Origin: Brachycybe producta
Lineage: Eukaryota; Arthropoda; Diplopoda; Playtdesmida; Andrognathidae
Length of the DNA stretch: 64,000 bases
Reading direction: 5' to 3'
Assembly: GCA_036925085.1 (NCBI GenBank)
Contig: JAUPFP010000017.1
Span: 2,694,058 to 2,758,057 of the forward strand
The notes below the pieces were generated by a model. That model had not been told where the DNA came from and searched no databases. It saw nothing but the letters and a program-made list of their open reading frames with translations. Positions within the stretch are counted from its first letter, which is position 1. Each line of letters opens with the position of its first letter. This document shows positions 31,991-43,299 of the stretch, in pieces. Position numbers and translations under genes: made by a program.

Positions 31991-33440
31991 GGATCCAGCA
32001 TCTTGGTGGCGGAGTAGTGCCTCTTGATTGCCCTCGGTGAAACATAGCAGAACCTCCGGTCCTGGGTATTGTCATGAATGAGAGTGGCCAACATCGTCTC
32101 AGCTATCAGTTCCCGGGTCCTGGTGTAGGATTGCTCCCGTGGTCCAGGGTGAATTAGTTGGATGGTACTCGCACTTCACAACCGCAATGACAGCAGGATA
32201 CTCTGGTGTCTCCAGAATGACGGAGGTCCAGAGGACATCTCCCCTGGGTCGGGGTCGTTCACTGGAAATTTCCCTCCTACTGCCAAAGATCCCCAAATAT
32301 CGGATCGCATGTCATCCTCCGCATCTAGAGAAGGAAACCAAACCATTATTCAAGAGACGTAATTGATGCTCCTGTTCCTCATTTGGTGTCTTCTTTGACG
32401 GAGACGGTGATTTTGACTTAGTGACTGGTTTATGGATTGCTCCCTTTGAAGAAGTTTCTACAGGACGTTCAGGATGGCATCAGCATCCTCTAAACTGCTC
32501 ATCTCGACGAGCTCTTCGGCATGCGGCAGCTCGTTGACCTTTCAGTCGTCTTGCTTCTCATGATGGTCTATCTTCGGGCGGTGAATGATGATCGAAGTGA
32601 ACCTTCCGGCGCTTGTTTCCTTTCCTAATGACAGTTACTGTCGAGCACGGCCTGAAAGGAACAACGGGCGGTAGAAGTGTAGACTATACTTTCATTGGTG
32701 CTGACGGGACCGAAATCGTTCCCGGCAGCACCAACTTCTTGGTCAACTCTGTGCGGTATCCCCTGATGGTGGGCTCATCCATGGTGGCCCAACTGTTGGC
32801 GGGAGATGCATCATGAACTGGCTTCTTGATTTTCAGTAGTGCAGTGCCGACTTCGGAGACTTCTGTTGGTTTCTGTTCCCTCTTCACGCACTCTTCATTC
32901 TGGTGGGCTATCCATTACTGCATGGCCCTCTTGTTGGCGTTCTTTTCTCCTCGGGTACGGTCTCGGCAATTCGAGGAGTACAACTCCGCTGGTACTCCTC
33001 CTTTGGCATCACTGCCGGGCGGTGTGTCGAGTTCCTCAGGTGGGCATGGGAACTGTTGAGTCGGGTCCCGGGCTGGTCCCATATAAATGTCGGGCTCCGG
33101 ATTACCTATCTGAAGGTGTGGAGATTGCATTAGTGGCACAGATTTTTCAATCAACTCATCTTCCGATTCGGGGCTCTTTCGCTTTTTAGAAGAGTTGCCT
33201 GAATCGTTCCTGTTCTTGCTGGAAATCGAGGGATTGCTGCCTGAAGGCTTTTCAGCAGCGATGGCTGCGTCGATCTTCTGGGCAGCATCCTCGATTTCCA
33301 TCACATCGTCATCGTGGCCTTCTCCAAATAAGGTCGTAAAGTTGAATGAGTCCTCGCTGCTAGAAGACTTTCCTCCAAAAGAACGCGGCATTTTATTTTC
33401 GAAACTTAACTTTTTAACACTTGTCACACTAGAATTTCGC
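31990..33440 (-). pseudogene. ORFX-C: third ORF downstream of Gypsy pol (copy C)
   Basis: Unrecognised protein, minus strand, immediately 3' of the integrase tail of Gypsy unit G1. An N-terminal frame, 33427 to 32915, is acidic and Ser-rich (KMPRSFGGKSSSSEDSFNF; HDDDVMEIEDAAQKID) with a basic patch SSKKRKSPESEDELIE. After one stop it continues in frame to 32684 (SWATMDEPTIRGYRTELTK). Further fragments at 32296-32099 and about 32130-31990 resemble, in wording and order, the C-terminal region of ORFX-A and ORFX-B. No signal peptide or membrane segment is visible. It is broken by stops and frameshifts. The function is unknown. Confidence 0.55.
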
Positions 33441-33492
33441 GAAACTTTTTTTTTGTGTTCTTCTCTTGTTGAAACAAATTTAAAAGTGGTGT

Positions 33493-34926
33493 CTAAAATG
33501 GCGGAGGCTTCCCCACGTGGTTCTGAGGGGTTGCCAAGTCTAAGTTCTGGGTCAGAAGAGGCAGAGCTATTGACAACATCCAGTTTCTCTTCTTTTTTTC
33601 TTCTCTCGATTTCTCCCAGCAGGCGGCGCTGCGCAAGGCAGCAAATTCGAATTTCTGCATTGTCTGATGCTTTTTTTTACTCTCTAGGTCTAATTTGGCC
33701 ATTTTAACGCCAAAATTTGCCCATCTCGGTGGCAAATTAGCATTTGCATAATCTTTAGGAGCAGTTTTCTTTGGTCTCCCACGTTTTCTTTTAGGTGGTT
33801 CCAGTGTTATCTCTGGAATTTCTTCTTCTTTTTCAGAAGTATCTTGATGAGAGTCTTGGCAGGCAACAGGGATAACTTCTTCATGATGATTGATGAACTT
33901 CTGGAGTATTTTTAACAGGTAAGTCGTCGTCTGTTTCGATAAAATCTTCCTCAGCAGGGGAACCTTCTTCGGCGCTGGCAGCTTCTTTGATGTCATCAGG
34001 TAAGTTCGTTTGAGGAGCCCTTAGGTCATTTGCCTCAAAATAGGGCCCTGTCTCGTAGAGTAAGTTGGTTAGTTTCTTGGTGACAATGCGGGGTTCTTTA
34101 TATGGCCAGATTAATTTCTGAGCCATTCCTGGCTTTGGCACACAATTTCTTATTAATACTTTCTGACCCGGCTTGTAATCCGGAATCTTACGATGTTTTT
34201 GATCGTAATATCTCTTCTGCACCTCCTGAGCAGCTTCGATATTTCTTCTAGCAGCATCCAAGGCTGGATCGGACTGCTCTGCTTCGTTTGTTATGGGCAG
34301 TGGCACGATAGGAATGTGTGGCATCATGTTGTCCAATGTGGTCCTGGGCTTGCGCCCGCACATCAGTCAATATGGGGAAAATTTTGTAGAGTCATGTTCT
34401 ACAAGGTTGTAGGCCAGAACTGCGTACCTAACTTTTTCCAATCAGCCTGTTGCTGAAGGACATCTAAGTGACGCTTCACCACCTCATTTATTTTATTATT
34501 CGTTCTCTCTGCCAACCCATCAGCTTGAAGATGATAGGCGGTAGTTATGGCGTGCTGGACTGCATAAGACTTGAAAAATGCTTGAGTCTCATTACTCAAG
34601 AATTGGGGTCCTCGATCAGTGATGATTTTCTGAGGAACTCCAAATTTGTTCACAATCTTGTTCTTGACGAAGGCAATTGCTGCCTGAGCGGTTGCTCTTG
34701 CCACTGCTTTGGCGATGCAATACTTTTTCGCGTAGTCCACTGCAATCAGAATATGCTGGACTCCTCCAACTGACTTCGGAAGAGGGCCAACATAGTCCAT
34801 TCCCCAACACTCTGTCGGATTTCCCACAATGATTGGCTGAAGCAATCCAGGTACTTTTTGATGCGACATTTTCATTCGTTGACAGATGTGGCACAACCTG
34901 ACATAGTCGGCGACATCAGCTTTCAT
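33493..34926 (-). pseudogene. Gypsy G1 integrase and pol tail
   Basis: Integrase of a Ty3/Gypsy element, inserting cDNA into chromosomes. The zinc-binding H-H-C-C starts upstream (HDVPETGHFGF near 35000, then LCHICQ near 34890). Catalytic blocks: WGMDYVGPLPKS, ITDRGPQFLS and HLQADGLAERTNN, so D, D and E are all present. Frameshifts separate 34926-34399 from 34363-33881 (QKVLIRN, C-terminal domain) and from the tail 33996-33493, which carries an AT-hook-like KRKRGRPKK. One stop lies before FYWKTMKAD. Confidence 0.85.
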
Positions 34927-35102
34927 CGTTTTCCAGTAGAATCATTTTTGGATTCTCTTCATTGTTTTGGTAAAACCGAAATGTCCGGTCTCAGGCACAT
35001 CATGGAGCATTTCGAGAATTCCAATTCTCAGTTGTTGGGGCACAGTACAAGTTAGTACTGGCATGGTTTCTTCATACTTAATGTGGTATAAAACGCCATC
35101 CA
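34927..35102 (-). pseudogene. Gypsy G1 integrase N-terminal piece; RNase H missing
   Basis: It reads VDGVLYHIKYEE then HDVPETGHFGFTKTMKRIQK and a stop. It follows the RT end directly, so about 1 kb coding the RT thumb, connection and RNase H has been deleted compared with intact Gypsy pol. Confidence 0.7.
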
Positions 35103-35917
35103 CTATAGCAAATTTCTTGTGATAGAGATGCAGTCGATCTTTCTGGAGTGATTCTTTGATAAGGAGAAGATCTTCATCAAGGGATCTTTTAATCTCTGTA
35201 GGAATTCTTCGAAGTTTTTGGCAAAGATGACAATGTCATCTAGATAGACTAGGCAGGTCTCCCATTTGTGGCCTGCCAGTAACAAATCAAGGGCATGCTG
35301 CATCGTTGCAGGTGCGTTCATCAACCCAAATGGCATTATGTTAAATTCGTAGAGGCCATTTGTGCATACGAAAGCCATTTCCTCTCTATCACTTTCTTCC
35401 ACTGGAAATTGCCAATGACCTGATATTAAATCCAAGGTTGCAAATATTGTGGCTCCAGAAAGGGAATCGAAAGAGTCATCTGTCCGTGGCAACGGATATT
35501 GGTCAGGTTTGGTGTGAGCATTGAGTTTGCGATAATCGATACAAAATCGATGCTGACCATTCTTCTTCTTGACAATCACCACCGGACTTGCGTACGGACT
35601 TTTGGATGGACTTACAATGCCGGCATCCAGCATCTCTGAGCAAGTGAAGTATGCCGGAGCGGTTCTCGAACCGGCGGGTTTTCACCAGTGTCAATCACGT
35701 GTTTGGCTAGATTTGTCTCTTTCAAGTCGGAGGTCTTGAAGGCAAAAATATCTCTGAATTCTCCGAGAAGCTTTCGAGTTGCCATTTGTTCATCTCTAGG
35801 ACGATTCGGATTGGCATTAAGACTGTCCTGAAATTTGACATAGTCTTTAGTGGTTATCTGGTCACAGGTACCCTCAGGTATAAAAAAAGCTTTAATATCG
35901 TCCTCGATCCCTGTCAT
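35103..35917 (-). pseudogene. Gypsy G1 reverse transcriptase
   Basis: The upstream linker 35917-35612 has LLGEFRDIFAFKTSDL and HVIDTGENPPVREP, the stretch between protease and RT. A frameshift leads to 35633-35103 with SPYASPVVIVKKKNGQHRFC, DYRKLNAHT, FATLDLISGHWQFPV, MPFGLMNAPATMQ and YLDDIVIF (active site intact). The protease itself is not visible. Confidence 0.88.
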
Positions 35918-35929
35918 CGTTTCTCTGGC

Positions 35930-36850
35930 TCCGAGGTGAATAACCTCTCCAGACGGATTGAAGATTTGAATTTGAAGGATTAACTTTCCTCTTCCTTCAA
36001 CGATCCCAGGAGAAACTTTGATTCCACTCTGATGGAGCGTGCTTTCGCACGAGTCAATGAATTGAAGACTACTTCCTGTAGGTTCGCAGGAGCACTGACC
36101 TCGACGAGCTGGCCTTAGCTGGCCTGAGCCTTAGAGCCAGAGAAGACTAGACTCTGCAGTCGGACCCTTAACAGATGTAGCTACTTCCTTTTTCACTACA
36201 CTGTTCTGTTTTAGATTTAGTAAGAGTAGCTCTTTTTGAGACTACAACTTGCTCTGCTTTAGTCTTAATAGGTGTGGTTACTCCCTTTTTTGGTACACTC
36301 TGTTCTGCTTTGTTTTTAACAAGAGTAGCCTCTTGCGAGACTACTACTTGCTCTACTTGAGTTCTAACAGGAGTAGCTTTTTTCGAGACTACTGCCTGTT
36401 CTGCTTTGTTGGATATCTTGGCGTTGCTTGTTTTTTCAAACGACGTAGAGGCCCCACTTTGCAGTGGTTTCTGCCGGCTCCCATCTTCGTAGACAGTACG
36501 GATTTGGATCCCATCTCCAAAGTCTGCTTCATGTTTGGAAGAGTCCTTTAACTGTACCGTAGCACAGATCTGCTTAGGAGTCGTCAATTCCTCTTTTTTG
36601 TCGGCATTTCAGCACAGGCTACCCAGACCTGGAGACATCTCTGCATGGTTGACCGCAGCCATCCCAATAGATTCTCTTGTTATCTGGCCTTGTCGGATCT
36701 TGACGTCAACCTTCTCAGGTTTTGTTGACTCCTCTTCTTGTGGGCTCTCTTCAAAATATTTTTTTACTTTGGGTGCGAGTGGCGCCCTTAGTAGTTTAAA
36801 GCCTTCTGGTGATTATCAAAATGAAAATAATGTGTTTGATTATTGATTAA
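35930..36850 (-). pseudogene. Gypsy G1 gag/protease region remnant
   Basis: Minus-strand frames of low complexity. 36587-36168 carries four to five tandem units of about 20 residues of the type NKAEQVVVSKKATPVRT. 36810-36600 is acidic then neutral (KKYFEESPQEEESTKPE). 36040-35930 (SPGIVEGRGKLILQI) resembles the post-protease linker. No CCHC knuckle or DSG protease motif was found. Confidence 0.55.
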
Positions 36851-36899
36851 TACAGGCACCATCTTCATCCCATTGGGTAGAACGTGGAATGCTCTGTGT

Positions 36900-38157
36900 C
36901 CAGGCTCCTGACATTGGTAGCAGATGAATGGTCCAGTAGATTTTCTCCTCTGTTGGGGTCTTGATCTACCATTTTGGTTTGTTCTTGAATCCTGCGTCTG
37001 TGGGTGGAGTCACCTATGTTTTGATCATGGTGGACTACTTCACCCGGTACGGCATTGCAAAGGCAGTATGAAGGGCTACAGCCGCTTGTGTTGCCAAGTT
37101 CCTTAACGATGAGATCTTGTCGGTGTATGGCACACCGACTACTCTCATCTCGGATCGTGGGTCCCAGTTCTGTAGCAAGATTTTGCGAAAGTTCCGGGAG
37201 CGCTATAATATAGTGCAGCACTTCACGATGGCATACCATCCGCAAGCTAATGGGCTTACGAAGTGTACGAACAAGACCATGATGGAAACCATCAAGCGTT
37301 ACCTTGATCCCCTCAAGGACCAACGTGATTGGTGGGAGAAATTGCGGCCTGCCGTGTGGGCCTACAACATTGCAGTGCAGGAGAGCACGGAAGTGTCTCT
37401 GTACCAATTGTTGTTTGGGCGTGAACCTAGGTTGAAGATTGACAATCTCCTTCCTAATGGTCCGGTCCGCGACTTGCCTGACCAGCAAGCCGTGGAGGAG
37501 CATGCTCGTCAAAATTTGGCAGCCGCTCAAGCAAGACAGAAGAGCCGGTATGACGCTGGCCGGGTGAAGCCACCCCTGTACCAGCCTGGTAATAAGGTCT
37601 GGATGAGGAATGTGGCAGGTAAGCTCTGTCAAGCCAAGAAGGGGAACTTCCCTTACAAAGCTGAACTGGGTACGGTGGTCCGGCAGGTTTCCGACCTAGT
37701 CTACGAGGTAGAATTCGTAGATGGGTATGGTCGGAAGGTGGGGGACCGGTTTCATGTTGACAACTTGAAGCCGTACATTCCCACAAGTGGAGTTCGTGAG
37801 GAATATGGCCTAGGTGGCTCTGAAACCTCTTCGAATTCCGAAGGGACCAGTGAAGCCTAGTCCGAGGCTGAAGGAAGTGCCAGGAGGGATGATGTCTCTC
37901 CAGGACCTTCCAGTCAGCCTGGCTTGGCGGTAGAATCTACCGACTCAGAGGCAGAGGAAGCACCTCAGCCCTGGTACAACCTCCTTACGAGGAAACCGAA
38001 GGCTTTCGAGGTTGTGCAAGGACTCTATGAGTCCTTGCCCTGGTGGGAGAGGTCAGGCCGATCTCTGGAATGGGATGATGGCCTGGTGAGGAGGAACAAA
38101 AACTGGGTGCCTAGAGACCCCTGGACGGGATACCGCCTGTCTGTCACGGACTGATGG
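36900..38157 (+). pseudogene. Gypsy G3 integrase fragment
   Basis: Plus-strand integrase. From about 37011 it reads VLIMVDYFTRYGIAKAV, a TGA stop where Arg is expected, then FLNDEILSVYGTPTTLISDR, QANGLTKCTNKTMMETIKRY and the C-terminal domain with YQPGNKVWMRN and RFHVDNLKPY, ending at 37860. The usual catalytic Glu (GLTER) is Lys here, so it would be inactive. A tail from 37861 to 38154 (WYNLLTRKPKAFEVV; SLPWWERSGRSLEW) continues in another frame. It is head-to-head with G1, whose 5' end it abuts. Confidence 0.85.
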
Positions 38158-38538
38158 TGGTCGCCCGGGGAGAACTGGGTAGGGTAATATTTAATGCCCA
38201 GCTGTAGACTCAATGTAATGTCTGCAGAGAAAATTTCTCCTCAAGATCTCTTTCCTGAGTCTTTCCATAGAGATTCATGCCATGTATCTGTCCCTAAAAA
38301 GGCAGACGACGGTAAAATCTTTATGGTAACAGTGGTGGAGGCGGTAATAGTGTTTTAGCCGCCAAGCTGCCACTGTTAGCCGATTCACCGGTAAAGTTAA
38401 CGACTAGGCGCCATCTTGTTTATCAAGTTAAACAGAGACGGACGCCGGCCGTTATTCTTTAATAAAAAACGTGTTTATTACCAGAAAAATTGACAGAAAG
38501 ACTCGAATCAACTGGATGCAAAAGAAAAGAATGTAAGT
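38158..38538 (+). other. G3 3' non-coding region, possible LTR remnant
   Basis: After the pol tail there is a purine-rich stretch (GGGGAGAACTGGGTAGGG), then non-coding DNA with TTCTTTAATAAAAAACGTG (a possible poly(A) signal) and a TTTATTACCA end near 38483. It might be a degenerate LTR, but I found no second copy to confirm. Confidence 0.35.
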
Positions 38539-39264
38539 CCCCAAAGGGGAATTTCACTTCTCTGCCCTTGGGCAGTAGTTTTTTATTGCTTTTGGGTGTG
38601 TCAAGCGGTCATTGACCGCTTGCACACGTGGTTTAGGTGGAGGTGTCACCGTCATAGTGTTGACAGTGATGCTACCGCCGACGGGGCTGGCGATTGCACG
38701 GTGTTTGGCCACCCAGGCTCCATGGAACTTGGTGAGGACCAAGTTCTACAGAGTTTGGACAGGCAAAAGGTGTTTTTTGCTGGTTCTGTCCGTGAAAGAA
38801 CCGTGGAAAATGTTTTTTATCGTAGACCACAGTGTTCGAACGAACAGAAAGTGGTTTTGCACGGTAGAAGTCCGTGTAAACCACTCCCCAAGCCACCTGA
38901 TTTAACGGTACCGGTTTTGGACGGTCCAAACTTCTGTTTGGCCGATTCCGACAGTGCGGATCCCGTGGAGGACGGTTTTTACCGTGGGTCATGGGTTGTG
39001 CACGGTAGAAGTGCGATTTTACACAGTGAAAATTTGTGGAAATCGCCACCCAAGATACCAAACCATAAATTGCGAGTTTTGGACCGGCCAAAAAAGATTT
39101 TGAACGGTTCCGACCATGCGGTTATCGTCGGGGACGGCTACGGCCGTGTACCACGGTGCCTGCCTGGCCGGAAAGCTAATTTTTCACGGTATTAGTCCGT
39201 GGAATTTGCTTCCTTCCGTAGTAAAGAAGATAGGTAAATCCGGCCCTGTTTATGACTCGTAGCC
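38539..39264 (+). repeat. ACGGT-rich spacer between pol and ORFX (G3)
   Basis: It starts GTAAGTCCCCAAAGGGGAAT, with a small CCCTTGGGCAG hairpin. It then has recurrent short blocks such as TTTTGCACGGTAGAAGTCCG and GTGGAAAATGTTTTTTATCG, about 100-130 bases apart. The spacer at 47050-47570 in G2 (opposite strand) has the same start and the same blocks. The long open frame across it is probably incidental. Confidence 0.6.
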
Positions 39265-39957
39265 ATGGCGGAGAAGGAAGACAATGGCGGGGGGAACAGC
39301 CATTCCTCCTCCCTCAGCTCTTTGCATCCGAGTGATGCGGAGCTGTTGGAGTCGGATGCTGTTTGCTCCCCGGACTCTTTGGGGCAGGCCATTGCTGACC
39401 TTGCCAACGGAGGACCCTTGGGTCTGATGTTAGCGGAGTCGGCAATGGTGGTCCCGCCATCCCCACGGACCCCTCTGTATTTTGGGTCTGTTTGGGGACG
39501 GTTGACACCGACTCCCACCGTGGAGTTTCCGAGGGCAACCACTAAGTTGGGAGCCATGGAGATTCTGGCGGTTGGTGAGCCAGTGCGGGCTAGCATGCCC
39601 GTCGGAGAGGCGGCCACCGGTTTGGCGGCTACCTCCCCGACAAAGTGTGAGACTCCGGCAGACCAAAGCCGGCTAGAATTGGCTAGCCTGGCTGAGGGAA
39701 GCAGGGATGACTCCCTTGGAGGAACCCTGGTCGTGGACACAGAGGTAGAGATGGACACCACGAAGGATAACGTGGTGCACTTCTCGCGGCGATCGAGAGG
39801 CCAACGTATCCTCTCTTCGGACGACTCTTCGGGGTCTGAAGAGAGAGGAACGGTCTCCCAGGGTAAGCCCAGAAGGGCAGTCCAATTCCGGTTCACCCTT
39901 TGGGGGAGACGAAAGCAGCCTGCCTGGAGTACCAGACTCAGTCAGGTGGTTTCCTGA
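39265..39957 (+). CDS. ORFX, N-terminal part (G3 copy)
   Basis: Unrecognised 230-aa open frame, cut off by a TA microsatellite. It starts MAEKEDNGGGNSHSSSLSSL, then HPSDAELLES; the G2 copy has SSSLSLLHPGDARPLES in the same place. Later it has LVVDTEVEMDTTKDNV and an acidic/Ser cluster SSDDSSGSEERG; G2 has LVIDTEMKVETTFDLV and an equivalent cluster. The protein is Ser/Gly/Glu-rich without a signal peptide or membrane segment. The conserved blocks at protein level suggest it was once a real protein. Confidence 0.6.
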   Translation: MAEKEDNGGGNSHSSSLSSLHPSDAELLESDAVCSPDSLGQAIADLANGGPLGLMLAESAMVVPPSPRTPLYFGSVWGRLTPTPTVEFPRATTKLGAMEILAVGEPVRASMPVGEAATGLAATSPTKCETPADQSRLELASLAEGSRDDSLGGTLVVDTEVEMDTTKDNVVHFSRRSRGQRILSSDDSSGSEERGTVSQGKPRRAVQFRFTLWGRRKQPAWSTRLSQVVS

Positions 39958-39965
39958 TGGGGGAT

Positions 39966-39981
39966 ATGGGGTATATATATG

Positions 39982-40029
<48 letters not shown>

Positions 40030-40084
40030 CGTATATATAGATATATTATATGTATACATATATACATATATATAAATATATACT
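39966..40084. repeat. TA microsatellite
   Basis: Dinucleotide-rich TATA/CATA run, directly flanking the LTR-like unit to its right. Confidence 0.9.
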
Positions 40085-40777
40085 GTATATATTGTGAGCT
40101 TTTGACATCAACCAATATTTTATTACCAACCTTTAGATGACATTTTCTACTTTTCGTTTCTTCTCTGAGCAGTATGACACCTGCACAGAGAAGATCCGAG
40201 CTGTAGAGAGAGCTGGATGGAGATAGATTGTAGTCACTCTTCTGCATGGGGGTGTAATCGATGCAGGAGAGTGGCGGCCATCTCTCTCTCTTCCGGTTGA
40301 TGCTGATATACATCTTCTCCATCGGTATTCCGACTAGAGAAGATGTTGTAGCTGCTGAGAATCGTATAGCTCCTGCCCTATGAAACCTCCGGCCTCTGAA
40401 GAGAAGTTGTTAACATAAAGACATAGAGACAACGCTACTTCTTGTTACAACACTTTTATTCATTCCTTGTAAGAAGTACAGATACAAGGGTGAATAGTAA
40501 AATACTAACTGGAAATCCTCAGGCCCATGATTTGGAATGTATCGCAAAAACAGGCAAAGGAAAGAACTTAGGAACAAAGAGGAACATGGTCCTTTTATAC
40601 CTTGGACCTGTGTACACCTGCGAGGTGTAACCAGGTCCAAGTGACCATGGTCCTTTATGTATCAATCCGCCGCTTGGGCATGAGTCAGAAAGGTGAGTCA
40701 GAGAGGAGGGAGGGACGGTTGAGAGTTGTTTACCCCCCAGGCTATGGTTTTGGCGGGATCATGATTTACAGGGTGTT

Positions 40778-40779
<2 letters not shown>
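40085..40779 (-). mobile_element. Solo LTR-like unit inside TA repeats
   Basis: On the minus strand it begins TGTAACACCCTGTAAATC and ends AAAAGCTCACA, i.e. TG...CA. A TATA box (GGTATAAAAGGACC, near 40590) and AATAAA (GAATGAATAAAAGTG, near 40455) lie in the right order for U3 and R. TA repeats on both sides prevent recognition of a target duplication. No internal coding region adjoins, so it looks like a solo LTR. Confidence 0.6.
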
Positions 40780-40840
<61 letters not shown>

Positions 40841-40886
40841 TATATACATATATATACATATATATATATATTATATGTATATATAC

Positions 40887-40927
<41 letters not shown>

Positions 40928-40940
40928 TATATATATATAT
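40780..40940. repeat. TA microsatellite
   Basis: Compound TATA/CATA run of about 160 bases between two LTR-like units. Confidence 0.9.
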
Positions 40941-41470
40941 TGTGACAGTACGGGGTTTCCGTTTAGGGGCTCAGATAAATGTCACAAGAGAGCACGGGAG
41001 GTAACTCAATTAAATGGCCGATTGTTGTTCGAAGAAACTAAATGTGAAATAAATGAAATATTTATTTCACAAACAAACGATAACAAGTTTGTGTCTCTCT
41101 AAGGAAAAGGAACGATGGATGGATGACGATTATAAAAACACTTTTCGATATAAAAGAAGCGATCCTTTCGGATAGAAAGCTGCACAGAGAGTCATATAAG
41201 TGAGAAAGAACCACTAGATTCGAACATCGCGCCTTTTATACCCTCATGCTTGGCCACGCCTCCATTCTACGGAGACGCTTCCAAGCATGAAGCTCTAGAA
41301 CGTTCCAATCTCGCGGAAGTGACAACATAGATCACTCAGGCGGACGCAGAAGAGAGATGAGAAATAGGAAGAGAGATGGATAAAGTTATCCATCTCAACA
41401 AGTATAGGGTGAGTATAGATAATCGGAATGATCCATTCCGAGTTATACGCAAGATATAGGTATTTTATTA
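40941..41470 (-). mobile_element. Second LTR-like unit, unclassified
   Basis: The left boundary reads TGTGACAGTACGGGGTTTCC. On the minus strand a TATA box (GGTATAAAAGGCGCG, near 41240) is followed by AATAAATATTTCATTTATTT near 41060, as in an LTR. The right end is not defined; an ATT trinucleotide run follows at 41466-41485. Confidence 0.4.
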
Positions 41471-41479
41471 TTATTATTA

Positions 41480-42120
41480 TTATTTTTTTAAAAAATGACC
41501 CCCCCCCCTCAAAAAAAACAATGGAAAGGAAGAGAAAAAGCTATCAACATATTTATATGATTTGTTTTTCGAAATGAACAGTGAATTTCTACAGCAAACA
41601 TCAGGTGAATTTTTGAATTTACCTGACCCTGGGAGAGACAAACAGAACAAATGATTAATAGTTACATGTGTTTTTTAGGAACTTTTTGAAAGAAGAATTC
41701 CAACCAGACGGGGCCTGGGCTAATGGTTACCACCATCCCTGGGCCACATTCGCCTAGAACCCCACTTTTTGCATTTACATTTCTTTTACATTGTAATTTT
41801 TATGAATAAAATTTCACTTTCTTTTCTCAAAAATTTTTTAAAACAAAACAAGACAAGAGTAAATTACGACACTTTGAATATCTTCGGAACGTACTCCCAA
41901 AAGAAAGAAAAGAGAAATATTATCAAGGAGTTTACTTCCCCCAAATGCAATTGTGAATTAACTATAACTCCGCCTAGAAAAAGAATTGAGATTTCTTTCC
42001 GAATTTGGGAATAAATTTTTTTAACATAAAGAAAAACAAATATCAAATAGATAAGTAACTAGAACTGAATGATGAAAATGTCACATCCATGAAAAGTTTT
42101 TTTTCAGTTCATCATTTTTT
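41480..42120. other. No gene recognised
   Basis: AT-rich stretch with a C run (41500-41508). Short frames carry no family signature. Confidence 0.4.
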
Positions 42121-42123
42121 TTC

Positions 42124-43297
42124 TTAATGTTCAGGTTCCAGCCATTTTTCGGTACGACCCCTTAGATCCCGACGAAACAGATTGTTGATTTTAGTGTCCA
42201 TGAGATGTCTTCTTGTGTTGCTAGTCTGCTGTAAGTGACACAGCACTGCATCAAATAGAACAGCCGGCTGGTACTTCTCCTCGGTGTCCCGGAGATGGAT
42301 TCCTTGAACACTGTACTTTTCAAACTGCCCCCGCTGGAAGTTGACGGCACAGAATTGCCTCAAGCTGACTTTATATGCAGGTAGATTTACCTCCCCAGGA
42401 AAGTAGAACACCTCTACAACATGACATCCCGGGAAGATGATTGCAGTCACCAGCTTGCCACAAACGGTGATGTTTACTACGAATCTCTTTGCGGCCGCTG
42501 GAGGAAGTAGCTTCAGGGTGGATTCCTCGAGGTCGTACAGAGCTAAGTAAAGTGTTCCTGTTGCTTTTGTATCCTGCTGCCAAACAACCCATCTGTTGTT
42601 GAACAGCAGTTCGGAGACGGTGGTACGATGCAGAGGACAGCGTCTCCGAGGAGAGTCAGCGGCCCTCAGAACGGCGTCTACCCCAAATGCCACCTCCTTC
42701 CCTCGAATCGGCAATCTATGTCGTTGTAATCGGTGGTTCTCTGGCAAATCCTTGTCAAATGGAATGACAGGAGGTGGTGTCTGACAAGATCCAGTAGCCC
42801 TGGCAGCGTACTCCCTGAATGGATCTGGGCGAGCCTCCTCGCTCCCCTCAGTGGCGGTAAAACTGTCTTTCTTCTGGACAGTGGTGGTTGTCTTCTCCGG
42901 AGTTGTCGCTGAAGTATCCTCCCCTATCCTCCTATAGGTTAGCACGAACCCAGCCTTTTTGGCCCTGAAAAGAACGTCCCGGGCTTGGTCGCGGTCTAAG
43001 TGGCATGGGTGCTTCTTACAATTCTTTTTCTTGGGCTGAACATCTGAATTGACCGGCGAAGGAGCTCGTTTGCTAGCAGTTTCTGATGTCTCCAGATCCA
43101 TAGGCTCCTCCCCTTCTGAAGAGTCTTCCCACAGTCCCCCTTTGCTTAATGGAGGAGCTTCTCTCATTATGATGTCCTCATCACGGAGTTCGATTAGGAC
43201 CTATGTCGACTCTGTGGGTTCCTCCAGCAATTTTGGTAACGTGACCCCAGCATTTCGGGTCTCCTGACAAATTACCCGGAGCTCCTTCACCTGAGCT
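42124..43297 (-). CDS. ORFX-B: unrecognised third-ORF protein of a Gypsy-like element
   Basis: The longest intact ORFX, 347 aa from 43167, with the frame extending up to the LTR end at 43297 through a single TAG. N-terminal half: acidic then basic (WEDSSEGEEPMDLETSE; QPKKKNCKKHPCH), and QARDVLFRAKKAGFVLTYRR. C-terminal half: LLFNNRWVVWQQDTKATGT, LKLLPPAAAKRFVV and a region rich in hydrophobic beta-like strands (KLVTAIIFPGCHVVEVFYFP), ending TEKWLEPEH. The C-terminal half aligns by eye with ORFX-A (YLNNRLGLWQDQ; RLPPYNMRHVV). I recognise no known domain. It sits just downstream of the LTR at 43300-44093. Confidence 0.6.
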
Positions 43298-43299
43298 TT

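Noticed and set aside
36865-37632. 255-residue minus-strand frame
   Set aside because: Antisense to the G3 integrase on the plus strand, which carries the recognisable motifs.
38596-39195. 199-residue frame over the spacer before ORFX
   Set aside because: The spacer is made of repeated ACGGT-rich blocks, and the equivalent G2 spacer does not keep the frame as a recognisable protein.
40602-41102. 166-residue frame
   Set aside because: It crosses LTR-like sequence and a TA microsatellite; the Tyr/Ile run is the repeat.
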